Positions 38,385 through 49,400 of a stretch of 64,000 bases of DNA are shown here, piece after piece (within the stretch, counting starts at the first letter, position 1; each line of letters opens with the position of its first letter). The notes under the pieces were generated by a model, which saw nothing but the letters and a program-made list of their open reading frames with translations, searched no databases and had not been told where the DNA came from. The DNA comes from Arctopsyche grandis. Its lineage: Eukaryota; Arthropoda; Insecta; Trichoptera; Hydropsychidae. Made by a program: the position numbers and the translations under genes. The stretch covers positions 21,227,001 to 21,291,000 of the forward strand of contig NC_135362.1 of assembly GCF_051622035.1 (NCBI RefSeq), read 5' to 3'.

Positions 38385-39300
38385 GTGCAGGGTCGTTGCA
38401 ATGGTGTCGGTGTCGGTGGCGGCATAGCGGTACTGCCGAGAGCCGAAAGTCAAAAGCCGAGAGCCGAGAGCCGAGAGCCGAAAGCCGAGAGCCGAGACCG
38501 AAACACCGACGAGTGGCGATTCGTGTGGGAGTGCGGCGGCGCGCTTTGCACGCTCACTCGCCTGCTCCTACCTTCTCCGCACACTTCACGCTCTACGCTA
38601 TACGCTACGCACTCGTCGTCCATTGTTTTATACTATTATACAAGGTTAATTGGCTCATCGGTTTCGTGGATCGGGGCGCTCCGGCTCCGGAGACATTCGT
38701 CGGCCATTCGAGTCGGCGGCGCGCGTGTGAGTGGTGTGTCGGTTCGGTGTCGGTGTTGGTGTGTTGGTGTGTTGGTGTGTTGGTTGCCGAGAGCCGAGAG
38801 CGAGTCGTGTGTGTGTGTGAGCAGGAGGCCGTCAAGATGGCGCTGTCGGCGGCGGGTGGTTGTGCGGTTCGAGTGGCAGACTCGAGCTCTCTTTCGTCGC
38901 CACTCTTTCTCACCCCCAGCGGCCGTGGCTCCGGCCTCCGCGCGCGCCTGTAGCCGCCGCCCCCGAGTGACCGCCCCGAGCCCTGCCGCCCTGCCGCCCT
39001 GCCGCCCCGCGCAGACCGCTTCGCCCCGGCAAAGCCGCCCCCGCCGCACCACGTAAGTCTCCCCCGCCCCGAGCGCCGCGCCGCGCCGCCATTTCGCCTG
39101 ACGGCCGCCGCCCTCCCGCCCACCTCCCACCTCCCCCACCCCACTTCCCCTCGCTGCGTCGCCGCCCCTGCCTCCCCTCCCCCGCCCCGGCCCGCTCTCC
39201 CCTCCCGCACCCCACGTTTGTCAACATTTCCTCGATTTCGACCCGTCCCCCCCCTCTCCTCCCCGCCCCGCCGCCTGTCAATTCCAGACAATTTCATCAT
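38385..39300 (+). promoter_or_regulatory. CpG-rich island, candidate kismet promoter and 5' exon
   Basis: About 900 bp of strongly GC- and CpG-rich DNA in an AT-rich neighbourhood. It includes GAGAGCC-type heptamers near 38450 and a GGTGTGTT repeat near 38750. A strong donor CAC|GTAAGT is at 39052/39053. The next plus-strand gene is kismet, whose first coding exon (acceptor at 46335) needs an upstream 5' UTR exon. The pairing is inferred. It would place 39053-46335 in a 7.3-kb first intron. Long open frames on both strands here are GC-driven. Confidence 0.5.
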
Positions 39301-39424
39301 TTCTTTTGCTAACGCGTATTGCGTCTGAGAAATGTGTACTACTTACATATTTATGTCTTGCGTGTCTTAACATTTCGTTCGAACGTCCATTTCCTCTACG
39401 TGTACGAAAAATCCGAATCAATTC

Positions 39425-39575
39425 AGGCCGTTTGTTTATTGCACCGGTTATGGTCAACCTTTTTGACAGATGGGCCAATTTGTCTATTTTCGGCCGCAGT
39501 GCGTCAAAATGTTAAATGCCGCGATCGTCACGGCCGACGAGAAAGGGAAAGGGGAGTAAAGTACCAGGACTCGCG
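39425..39575 (+). repeat. Dispersed repeat, copy 1 of 3
   Basis: It carries CAACCTTTTTGACAGATGGG and TTTCGGCCGCAGTGCG blocks, shared with 41810-41985 and 42295-42490. The block order (CAACCTTTTTGAC ... GCCGCAGTGCG) is reminiscent of hAT ends, but no termini are defined. Confidence 0.6.
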
Positions 39576-39661
39576 GACCACACCACACTATCATTTGGGG
39601 TTGAAGCCGAGACGCGGGAGCGCTCGCCGCTGTCAGTGGCTATTGTTTGTGTGTGAGTGTA

Positions 39662-41509
39662 GGGTTGCCAGATGATAATTTGATAAAGGAGGCAGATGAG
39701 GATTTTCTGTAAAAAAGGAGGACATTCAGAAATTAAACGAATTTTTTATATTATTTTACTTTATTTTAATCACATTTAGCTGAGCTGCCAATTTTTGAAA
39801 CAAGTTCTTGGTTTTTTAACAAATAATTATAAAAATCTTCACATGTCATGTTCTTGAAGTTCTATTGAGTGAGAATTAAATTAAAGATTTAACTGACTGC
39901 ACAATTGTTTTTAACACTTTTGATTGTCCACTGCTCGTGCAACTTCAAATCATAATATTTATTTATTTGGAAAATTTACAGTTTATTAAGTTACATAGAT
40001 TGATAGTAAAAAAAACATAATTATGTTAAATAAACCATTAATAATTTTCACATATAGGTAAAAAAAAGAAAAGCTCAAACATTTAAAATAAAAAACAAAA
40101 ATGATAATAGAGTAAGATAGTTAGAGAAAACAAAAAGAAAAAAATAGAAATAACAGTATAATAAAAATATCAAAATAATAAGAATAATAATATGATAAAA
40201 ATTATGAAATAATAAAAATAATATAATATATAACAAAAAACAAAAAGACAAAATAAATACATCAAAATAAAAATTCATAATCACAATCGTAAATTTTCAA
40301 TAAAATTAATCATCGAAAAACAAATTTGCAATAATCACTCTAGCTTGTATAGCATTAATATTAAATAAGTCAAACATAGAAATTGTTAAAATTAGTGTGT
40401 TGACGGTGGAGCTTGCACGCCAGATGAATGAGCTTCTTCCATAATTAGAAAAAGTATTAGGTATGTAAAGGAGCTCATTACATCTAGTCATTCTATTTGG
40501 CACACGCAATGATAATCTGCTCAATAATTGAGGACAGTCGATCGAGCCGTTAAGGATGTTCAAAATTGTTGAGATGTCAGCTATCTCCCTTCTTTTGACA
40601 AGTGGAAGTAGATGCTGACACCTACAAGCATCTTCATAGGAAGTATAGGATAATCCAAAACGGCTACTGATGTACCTCAAGAATCTCTTCTGAATGCGCT
40701 CCAATCTGTCTCTTGCACCAGAGTACTCTGGGTTCCAAACTTGGGATGCAAACTCAACAATACTTCTTACGTATGCACAATATAGTATTTTGTATGATTT
40801 AATAGAAGTAAAGCATTTGGAGGACCGGATGACGAACCCGAGGGCCTTCGACGCTCGAGCTACAACATTGTCAATATGTTTACAAAAGGATAGATCAGAG
40901 TTTAAAAAGACTCCCAAATCCCTAATTTCCGATACCCTTGTGAGTCTATGTCCGTTGATTGAATGAGGAAAGTCAACTGGACATAGTTTTCTGGTGAAGG
41001 TTATGCAGGAGCATTTTGCTACATTAATTTCCAACTTATTTATGCTGCAATAAGCCTCTAGCCTGAACAAATCATCTTGTAGGGCCAAAGCATCATTTCG
41101 GTTGTCTATTCTCTTGAAAATCTTCATATCATCAGCAAATAATAGTACACTTGAATTCTGAAAACATTTTTCAATATCGAAGATGAAGATATTAAATAAT
41201 AGAGGTCCCAAGAGGGAGCCTTGCGGAACACCAGAAGGAATATTCATCCATTTAATAAGACAGCCTGTGATCGACGTGTAATGTATGAGGTGATAATATG
41301 CTTCATCTTCATGTGATTTTGATTTAAGAAATGAAATCAACTTACAAAATTGATCGTGTAGCTTAACATCGTCAATCTCTACACTCTTATTCGCCTCCCG
41401 CCAGTCCCGCCCGATGTTTAGCAAAAAGAAGGACTTACAGTAGGTAAGGGAGGACAAAACATGGAAAAGGAGGACATGTCCTCCTTTTGGATACCATCTG
41501 GTAACCCCA
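39662..41509. mobile_element. TIR-bounded element carrying a LINE fragment
   Basis: The left end GGGTTGCCAGATGATA and the reverse complement of the right end GGGTTACCAGATGGTA are imperfect inverted repeats. The 10-bp TGTGAGTGTA occurs at both sides (39652-39661 and 41510-41519), which looks like a target duplication. Palindromic AGGAGGACATGTCCTCCT lies near the right end. The interior is mainly the LINE fragment on the minus strand. This could be a DNA element with a LINE nested in it, or one LINE-related unit with such ends. Confidence 0.55.
40306..41440 (-). mobile_element. Jockey/CR1-like LINE reverse transcriptase, 5'-truncated
   Basis: The minus strand encodes the second half of a non-LTR reverse transcriptase: SGVPQGSLLGPLLFNIFIFD, then the catalytic FADDMKIF, then the thumb and connection (IRDLGVFLNSDLSFCKHI, YVRSIVEFASQVWNPEYSGA, RLERIQKRFLRYI). 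It ends at a stop at 40306. There is no endonuclease or ORF1. The frame is open, so truncation is the main lesion and decay is modest. The open frame continues upstream to 41568, but that part is not LINE-like. Confidence 0.88.
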
Positions 41510-41689
41510 TGTGAGTGTATAAGAGTATTGCCAGCACAGAAGAAAATGACTCGGTCGACAGCGCGCAATATTAAAGTGGCACCGCGTAATAATTCTATCG
41601 GTAAATTTTATTAATGTGTACGATTGTTTAAAATTCTAAATATTGTATAGGTACGTATAAATTTGACTTATATAGGTACCATTAAAGTT

Positions 41690-42500
41690 TGCTTGGTGAA
41701 TCACAAACGAATGCATTTGTGGATTCAAATGATGGTGAATTATATACTCTACGTTTTGTGTATGTAAATGCCACTGGATGCTATTGTCGGTGTTTACCAA
41801 ATTCTGAATCAATTCAGGCTTCTTCTTAATCTCGTTTGTTTATGCCGGTGATGCCCAGCCTTTTTAACGGATGGTATGATTTGTCTATTTTCGGCCGCAG
41901 TGCGCCAAAAAGTTAAATACCGGTACTCGCGGCCAACCGGAGAAGGGGAGGAACCTGGGTAAAGTACCAGAACTCTGACTACTCGGTGAACACCGAGAAT
42001 AGCGTCCCCTGGCATTTGACGTAAGATCCAACATGGTATCTGTATTGTGTAATTCTCTGCAATTACCGCATTGGTGGAGGTGCGAAATGAATTTGTAAAA
42101 ACAAATTCTTGCAAGTACGTTGTAGATAATCTGTGCCAAATTGACGTTTCAGCTCCAGTTTTACAGTGAAATATAAATGCATTCGTTTGTGATTCACCGA
42201 GACAACTTTGTGGATCCAAATGAATTACACACTCAACGTTTTGTGTATGTAAATGCCAGGGGACGGTATTCTTGGTGTTTACCAAATTCTGAATCAATTT
42301 GGACTTTTGTCTTAATCTCTTTTGTTTGTTTATACCAGTGATGCCTAACCTTTTTGACAGATGGTCCAATTTGTCTATTTCCGGCTGTAGTGCGCAAAAC
42401 AGTTGTAAATTACCGGTAGTCAGGGCCACCGAGAGGGGGGGGGGGGGGAGCTGGAATAAAGTTCCAGAACCTAGACTACTCAAGTGCTACGTCCGACTGA
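41690..42500. repeat. Shuffled duplicated repeat block
   Basis: 41695-41815 and 42180-42300 share long similar stretches (CAAACGAATGCATTTGTGGA-like, CGTTTTGTGTATGTAAATGC, TGTTTACCAAATTCTGAATC). Each is followed by a copy of the 39.4-kb repeat. A third piece near 41987-42018 matches 42250-42285 in inverted orientation. It is non-coding, a nested or rearranged MITE cluster. Confidence 0.65.
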
Positions 42501-43600
42501 CGGGACATTAATATTTTATATCATTATGTATAAAATTATTTATTATGGAGTCATATGTTGAAATGACTGGACCCCTGGGCTAGCATGCTTAAACCCCCCC
42601 CCCTCCCCAAAGAAGTTTAAAAATTGAAATTAATAATCATTTTATGAATATTTTTCTCAATACACATTAAGGAGTAATAAGATTGAGGATCACCTGATCA
42701 AATTAAAAAAAAAAAAAAATCTTGGTGTTGGGCCCCTGGACTAGGGCCATGGTACTGATTCATTACATCTGTTATAAACAAAAGTCTTAAGAAGCTAATA
42801 TAAAAATCTTGTAAAAACCATTATTTTGAGTATTTCGATTTCGTTAGGGATTATTTGTATTTCATCAAAGCTACAAATCGATTAAGAAAGTTGTTTCGAA
42901 TAAACCATCATATTTCAACATGTAACATCAAATGTTCATATTTGGATTCAATTACTGCCAAAAAAGCTTCAAAGTACTTGTGTGCTAAATACAGATCATC
43001 TTGTTTACGATCTAAAAAAAAACTTTTTCATTACATCTTCAATTTGTTGCATAGATGCCTTTGCATATAAATATTCTTCATACAATGTTGTTTAAATCAC
43101 TAAATATCTTAACACATCATTTTTAACCGACGCTTATTCATAAGTAAATTATTAATGAAATATACATTTTTTTGGTTGGAAAAAAAACCTCTAGTCTTTA
43201 ACGGGTTAACTTAAGTGGGTCACTTGAAATTGTCAAATCAGTCACTTGGTGACCCTGCAGGTCATAGGTTGCCAATGCCTTCTCTAGGTCAAAGGTGTCC
43301 AACCTTTTTGAGGTTGGGCATTTTTCATCTAAATTTTCACAGTGATCGACTTTCTTGTTGTTACTTTTTTATTATTTAAAAGCTAAAAATATTTATTTTA
43401 AAAGGTAAAATATATTTGAATAACTGCAGAAACAAAATATTTTTAAAATTTTGGTATTTTTACTTTTTAGTTTTGTGATCATGCGAAAATTCGAACTCGA
43501 GATTTTGGCTGATTCGAACTCAGAATCGATCACTGATCACGTTTTCATGATCTAGAAAAAAGGTGTTTGTGTGTGTATTTTGGGGATTTTTTGAACACTG
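42501..43600. other. AT-rich intronic sequence
   Basis: I see no gene. At about 43283, GGTGTCCAACCTTTTTGAGG resembles the edge of the hAT-like repeat seen at 39.4 kb. Confidence 0.35.
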
Positions 43601-44450
43601 TTAGTGCTATCGAACTGAAACTTAGTATTGGTTACTGAAATTCTTATCAACACGACGTAAATTTTTGAGTTGACCGGAAATGGTACCTCCCGCTATAGGT
43701 GTTCCTTTTTTTTTTAGATTTTGAATTCAATTATCTCCCAAACTGCTAACTGAATCGCACTGAAATATTTTCACATGTAATAGAAATTATAAATTTTATA
43801 ACCTAATATTTTTATCTGAACCGGAAGTAGTATTTTTACTCTACAGAATCGAGGTTTTTTATGTTTTTCTCAGAAACCTTTTAGTTTATTGAACTAAAAT
43901 TTCATGTCTATCAGTTGAAGCTTAATACCAAGTTATGTATAAAATTTGGTAAGCATTCGTCAACCGGAAGTGGCAGTTTACTTGTTCGATTTTTCTTCCA
44001 CTATTTTTTTCGACCCCTTAAACATGTGTGTTTTTCACGAAAAAATTCAAGTATAATTCTTGTATCAATGTGATGAAAATAAAAAAAACAATCACTAAAT
44101 TTAATAAACCAGAAGTGGGATTTTTTCCTCTTAGAAAGGTCAAAAATGTTGTCACCACTACTCTGTCCACACCCTTGAACGTATCTGAAACTTAATATTT
44201 GTATTCTTTATGTGCTAACTTAGAGCTGATTATGTTTTGGTCAGAAATCGTAAACCGGAAATAGTATTTTTTTTTTAAAACAATATTTCATTATTTTATT
44301 TTGACCTTTTAAATTATTTTAATCTTTTTGATATTTATTGTGTATAATACTGATAGTGATTTTAAGTAATAAAAAAAAATTTAACAAAATCCGACCGGAA
44401 GTAGAACTTTTGTCTTGTGCAAGTTTCCATACATTTGCGCTCAATTTGTA
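43600..44450 (+). repeat. Degenerate ~145-bp tandem repeat, six units
   Basis: A CCGGAAGTRG-like core recurs at 43674, 43821, 43964, 44109 (CCAGAAGTGG), 44255 and 44395: spacings 147, 143, 145, 146 and 140. A second landmark (TATCGAACTGAAACTTAGTA and variants such as ATCGCACTGAAATATTTTCA) precedes the core by 60-80 bp in most units. Units are diverged but the period is constant. No open frame spans them. It lies within the presumed first kismet intron. Confidence 0.8.
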
Positions 44451-46335
44451 TCAAAAATGCTGTTATAGCTATTAGTTTTTCATAATGCTCCGGTATGTGT
44501 GAATTTGTCTGTACGGTTCAATATCGAATTTTGTTTTGTGACCTTCTTATATTCCTCAAATTCATAGGTTGGTCACATCCGAATTTTTTTTATAAATACG
44601 TCATAAACGTCCTTTAATTATCAATTTTTTGGATTCAATACATAACGTATACAAAAAGATTTTGTAATTCAATCGACTATAGAAAAAATCATTGCGATGG
44701 TTTTCGCCGAACTTTGAACATTATTTTCATTCATATTCAAAGGTTCATGTTATAAAAAACTGCCAATTTAAAGTCTGCAAGCTTTTTGTTAAATTGATCC
44801 AAAATTTCTTGTTTTAAAAGCCATTCCTTGTTTTGAAGATAGGTCACACTATTATTCTTTCTCTCAATTAAAAATGTTTTTATTTCAGGTAATAACTCTC
44901 GAAACCTAACAAAAACATATCCTTTGCTCAACCAAATCTTTGTGATGTGACTCAATTTCTTTCAAAAGAATTTTAAATTTTCGTCTCTGAAGCGCTTTAC
45001 ATCTATGTACATAATAGAATAAATTATTTTTTAAAAGTTCTCAATCGTAATATTAAGATCGAGCAAATATTGCCTTACAACCGACTGGTGAGGAACCCTT
45101 GCTCTAGGTTATTCCACTTGTGAGGCCCCTCAAAGCTTTGGGAAAATAATTATTATTTGAAGGGAGATGGTTTTATTTAAAAATTTCGAAAATATAATAC
45201 TCACCCCTTTTGACATGTTAAATAACTATTACAGAAAAGATTTGCGCATCTTTTTTCCTTGTATTTTCAATGTTTCAAAAGCAATTAGACGAAACAATGT
45301 TCGCACGTATACAATGACAATCCATATTTATTTAAATCGTCAAAATGATAAAATATGATGTTACGAGTCGGATGAAATGTGGATGGATGGATGGAAAAGC
45401 TACTTTAAATTTCATTTAAATGATATTCGAATATAATTTTCTTAAATAAAAAGCTTGATAAGAAGTGAGTTCCGGCACCTTTTTTTTTGTAAAAGAAGCC
45501 CTGCATAGAACCATTGTTAATTAATTGGATATATAAGTATAGTCCATGTGAATAATACTAATTTTAGTACTAATACTGAGCTAAAAAGTACTTCTTTTTT
45601 AGCATAGTCACTTTGCAATTTATCCATATGATAAAATACATAGGTACTTGTAGGCTATATGGACGCAAACGAGCATCGAATATACACATTAACTGAATGG
45701 CTTCTAGGTGTCGCAAGCCGTTTTAGTAGTGACAGTGCGCAACCAGTGATTGACCTTATTATTTTATGATACAAAAAATTTATTCATATTTTTCAAATTC
45801 AGTTTAAGTTGCTTAAAATCATTTTTTTTGTTAAATTGGCCGTCTATATATCTATACAATCTTCTAATTATTACATAAAATTTTACTAAAAAAAATATGA
45901 TTACGTCATGTTAAATTGTATATTTTGCATTTATTTTTAAAATATGTATGTAGTACATGTTTTTCACAAGCAATGAGATATGATTAAAACTTAATTTTTG
46001 ATCTTATCTCATAATTTTTTTATTACCTCGCTTACTGTTTTAAAATAATGAAAAAATCATTTAAATTTCAAAACAAAAAAAATATTTTCTACCCTGATGC
46101 TTACAAAATGACAATTCATTTTTCTTAGAGGGAAAGACTGTCTCGCTTTATGTTATATTGCTATCATAAGCGTATAGCTTTTCCCCTTTAGATAAATGAT
46201 AAATATCTTCAAAAATCTTATGATATATTTAACTATATTCAATTTATATTGTTTAATGCATAGCGTAAATATGGCAGCAACATAAAATTGTTTTGTTTTT
46301 ATCTTCACTAATTTTACTTAAATTTTCCTCTTTAG
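44451..46335. other. AT-rich intronic sequence upstream of kismet coding exon 1
   Basis: I see no gene or repeat with clear ends. It finishes with a pyrimidine tract and the acceptor CTCTTTAG at 46335. Confidence 0.4.
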
Positions 46336-46342
46336 GAAAGCA

Positions 46343-46399
46343 ATGGCCTTCGTTTTATGGGAGTCTCTGTGTGCTCCTTTTATGAAATGCTCGTTGTAG
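46343..46399 (+). promoter_or_regulatory. Upstream ORF in kismet 5' leader
   Basis: An 18-codon ORF (MAFVLWESLCAPFMKCSL, then TAG) starts seven bases into the first coding exon. It ends four bases before the main ATG, in a different frame. The position is suited to termination-reinitiation control. There is no evidence that the peptide itself matters. Confidence 0.5.
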
Positions 46400-46403
46400 A
46401 GCG

Positions 46404-49400
46404 ATGGACTCATACGATTTGTTTGGAGAAGATGGCACTAGTATGCTCGAAGGCCTTGCAGATCTTGGCTCAGACAATTTCGATCAAAACGCTACGCCAG
46501 TAGCTGGTGCTCCTCGAGATGCACCCAACCCACCAGGGTTAGTATAGTTTTAATAATGACAATCTCTTCTTTGTTTTCATTTACATTTTATTAATAATTA
46601 ATAATTTGTTTTTACAGCTATACGCCGACAACATACACTCAGTCCGTTCAGCAAGATACGCCTTTACAAAAACTCTCTTCTTTTGGAGCCCCGGAATATC
46701 CCACTCCAGGCCACATGGAGGGAAGTTGGGAAGGAAGTACGACTGGACGAGGTTATGGAGGTGTGAGGCCTCAACATCGTCCAGCAGCTCCACAATATCC
46801 TCCGCAACAGTATCATGCTGGGCCTGATACTATGTATAATATGGCCCCAGATCCTCAGCATCATGGTAAATATTTAATTTGATTTTATATTTAAATATTT
46901 AATTATTATTTTATATGGAATTTTTCATCTTTCACATTAGGCATAAGCGACATTGGAGGGTGGGCTGGGAGCGCTGGTGTTCGTGGTTATCCACCATCCT
47001 CTTCATATAGACATCCAAATCCATATGAACAAATTAAAATGAATCAATATTCACAGCAGGTAAAAAATTATATTTCATTAATCACTTATTTGTTTATATA
47101 TTTTCATATATAAATTGGTGTATTTTTTTAATGTGCCTTTTTTTTTTTACTAATTACAGTTAGGAATTCAAGGAGTTGGTGTAGGTGGTCCTGGACCTAC
47201 AGGTTACTTACAACGTCAGCCACATTATGCTCCTCAGCAACACATGTATCCTCAACAACATCCACAACATCAACAAGTTAGTTTTTTTGCTATAATTTAC
47301 CGTGATTTTATCGTATTGGTTATTTAAATTTTAATCCTTACATGTTTTAAAGCTTTAAATGAAAAGAAAAAAGTATGATGATTTTATGAAATTTATTGAA
47401 TCTTATCATTTTAGGCATATCAAGGATATCCTCCCATTCATCAACAAGCAAGTGGTCGCTTAGGCCAACACATGACATATCACCAAATGGATGTAGGCCC
47501 ACATCAATATTCACATATGCATCAAGGCTTATCACCTCACCAAGGAGGCTTACCACCCCAATCACAACCTCACCCCGGGCAACCACTTCAAGCTGTCCCA
47601 ACACATTCAAATCAACCTATTCCGCAAAGTCATCCTACTCAACTTCAGACTGTTCCCGGACATTCCAATCAGTCGCCACATCAAAATATATCAGGACATG
47701 CGACAATGCATCAAAATGTTTCTTCACATGCTGGACAACCTCATCCTAACCAGCCACATCCGGGTCAATCGCATCCTAGTCAAACTCACCCTGGTCAACC
47801 TCATCCGGGGCAGCCACATCCTGTTCAAGGGCATCCTGGTCAACCTCATCTGGGTCAACCGCATCCAGGCCAACCACATCCGGTTCAGCCGCATTCAGTC
47901 CAACCTCACCCAGGACAACCTCACCCCGGGCAGACGCATCCAAGCCAATCGCATCAAACTCAACCACATCCAGGCCAATTGCACCCAGGTCAACCACATC
48001 CAAACCAGCAGCATCAGGGTCAACCACTTCCCGGACAACCTCATGCTGTGCAACATCCGGGACAACATCCAAATGTACAACCCGTACATTCCAGTCAATC
48101 TCATGCAGCCTTACAACCAACTGGTCCCCCTGGACATGCAAGTCAAAATATCCCTAATGCTGCAAATCAAAGTGTTCCTGTACATATTGGACAAAATGTG
48201 CCGCCACATTCAAATCAGATTCATCCAAATGTTTCTAATCAATCTCACCAGCCGGTTCCTCCCAACCACACTGGCGTGGCTTCTCAACAAACTTTACCTC
48301 CTTTGCAAAATCAATCTAGCTTGCATGGAGCATCGGTTCAAAATCATCCAAATTCAAATATTCAAAATGTCACAGGTTTATCAAATTCTCCTCATCAGAA
48401 TGTACCTGGTCATTCTTTACAAAGTCATATTAATCAGTCGGTTCAAAATGTGCATCCACCGCATTCAAATGCTAGTGGACATCCTACCGCTCAGCAGCAA
48501 ATGGTTCATAATTTGGGACCTTATTCACAAAATTCTCCTCATTCTGTGCCACCGATGAGCTACAATCCACATCCAATCCAAAGATCGCTAGATATAAATG
48601 TAAATACTGGAAATCAATATTCTGCTGGAAAAACGCTCACTTCATTAGATGGATCTAGCCCGCAATACAGAGCGCCTTTCCCTCAGCTTTCTCCGCAAAT
48701 GTCACCCAGAGCGCAGATGTCACCTCGACCGCAAACATCTCAGATGTCGCCCCGGCCTGCAATGTCTCCAGCAAAATCGTCAAATATGTCGCCTCACCCT
48801 CATATGCAGAGTACACTGAGTCCTCGTCCTTCAAATACAGCAACTAAGACATCATCACCGGTGCCAACATCTAATTATTCCCAGCAGTCCACTTTACAAG
48901 CTCTCGAACAAATGGTGCTTCCGAACCCTGTAAGCACCAACAACGAGTATCCTTATCAAGGAATACGGAACCCACTTTCACCTGTTGTTGGCGCGAGGAT
49001 GCCAGTATCTCCTCAGCAGTGGCCACATAACTCTCTTAGACAGAGTATGAATATAAATGGGTCTCCTTCTGATCTCAATAATACCACTTTGGCATCACAT
49101 CCAGTTTCTACTTATAATAAGACTGTTGATGAAAATATTGCAGTAGAAAATCCAATACTAAATCCAATTAAAGAGGTCTCCGAACCACAACTTCCTTCAG
49201 TGTCCTCTATAAATGAGACAAGTACCAATGTCAAGCAAAACGATGATTCTAAAATTGAAAATTTCGATAGTACAAGTACTGTTGTAGAAAGCAATCTTGC
49301 ATCTTCAACTACAGAATCTGAAAGTATTTCCGAGAAGCCTAAATCACCCGAGTCAGCCAATACTGGTAATGAAGTTACTATTAAAGATGAAAAATATAAA

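Noticed and set aside
38357-39300. Overlapping 100-230-codon frames on both strands in the CpG-rich block
   Set aside because: High GC removes stop codons by chance; the translations are low-complexity Arg/Gly/Ala/Pro with no recognisable domain.
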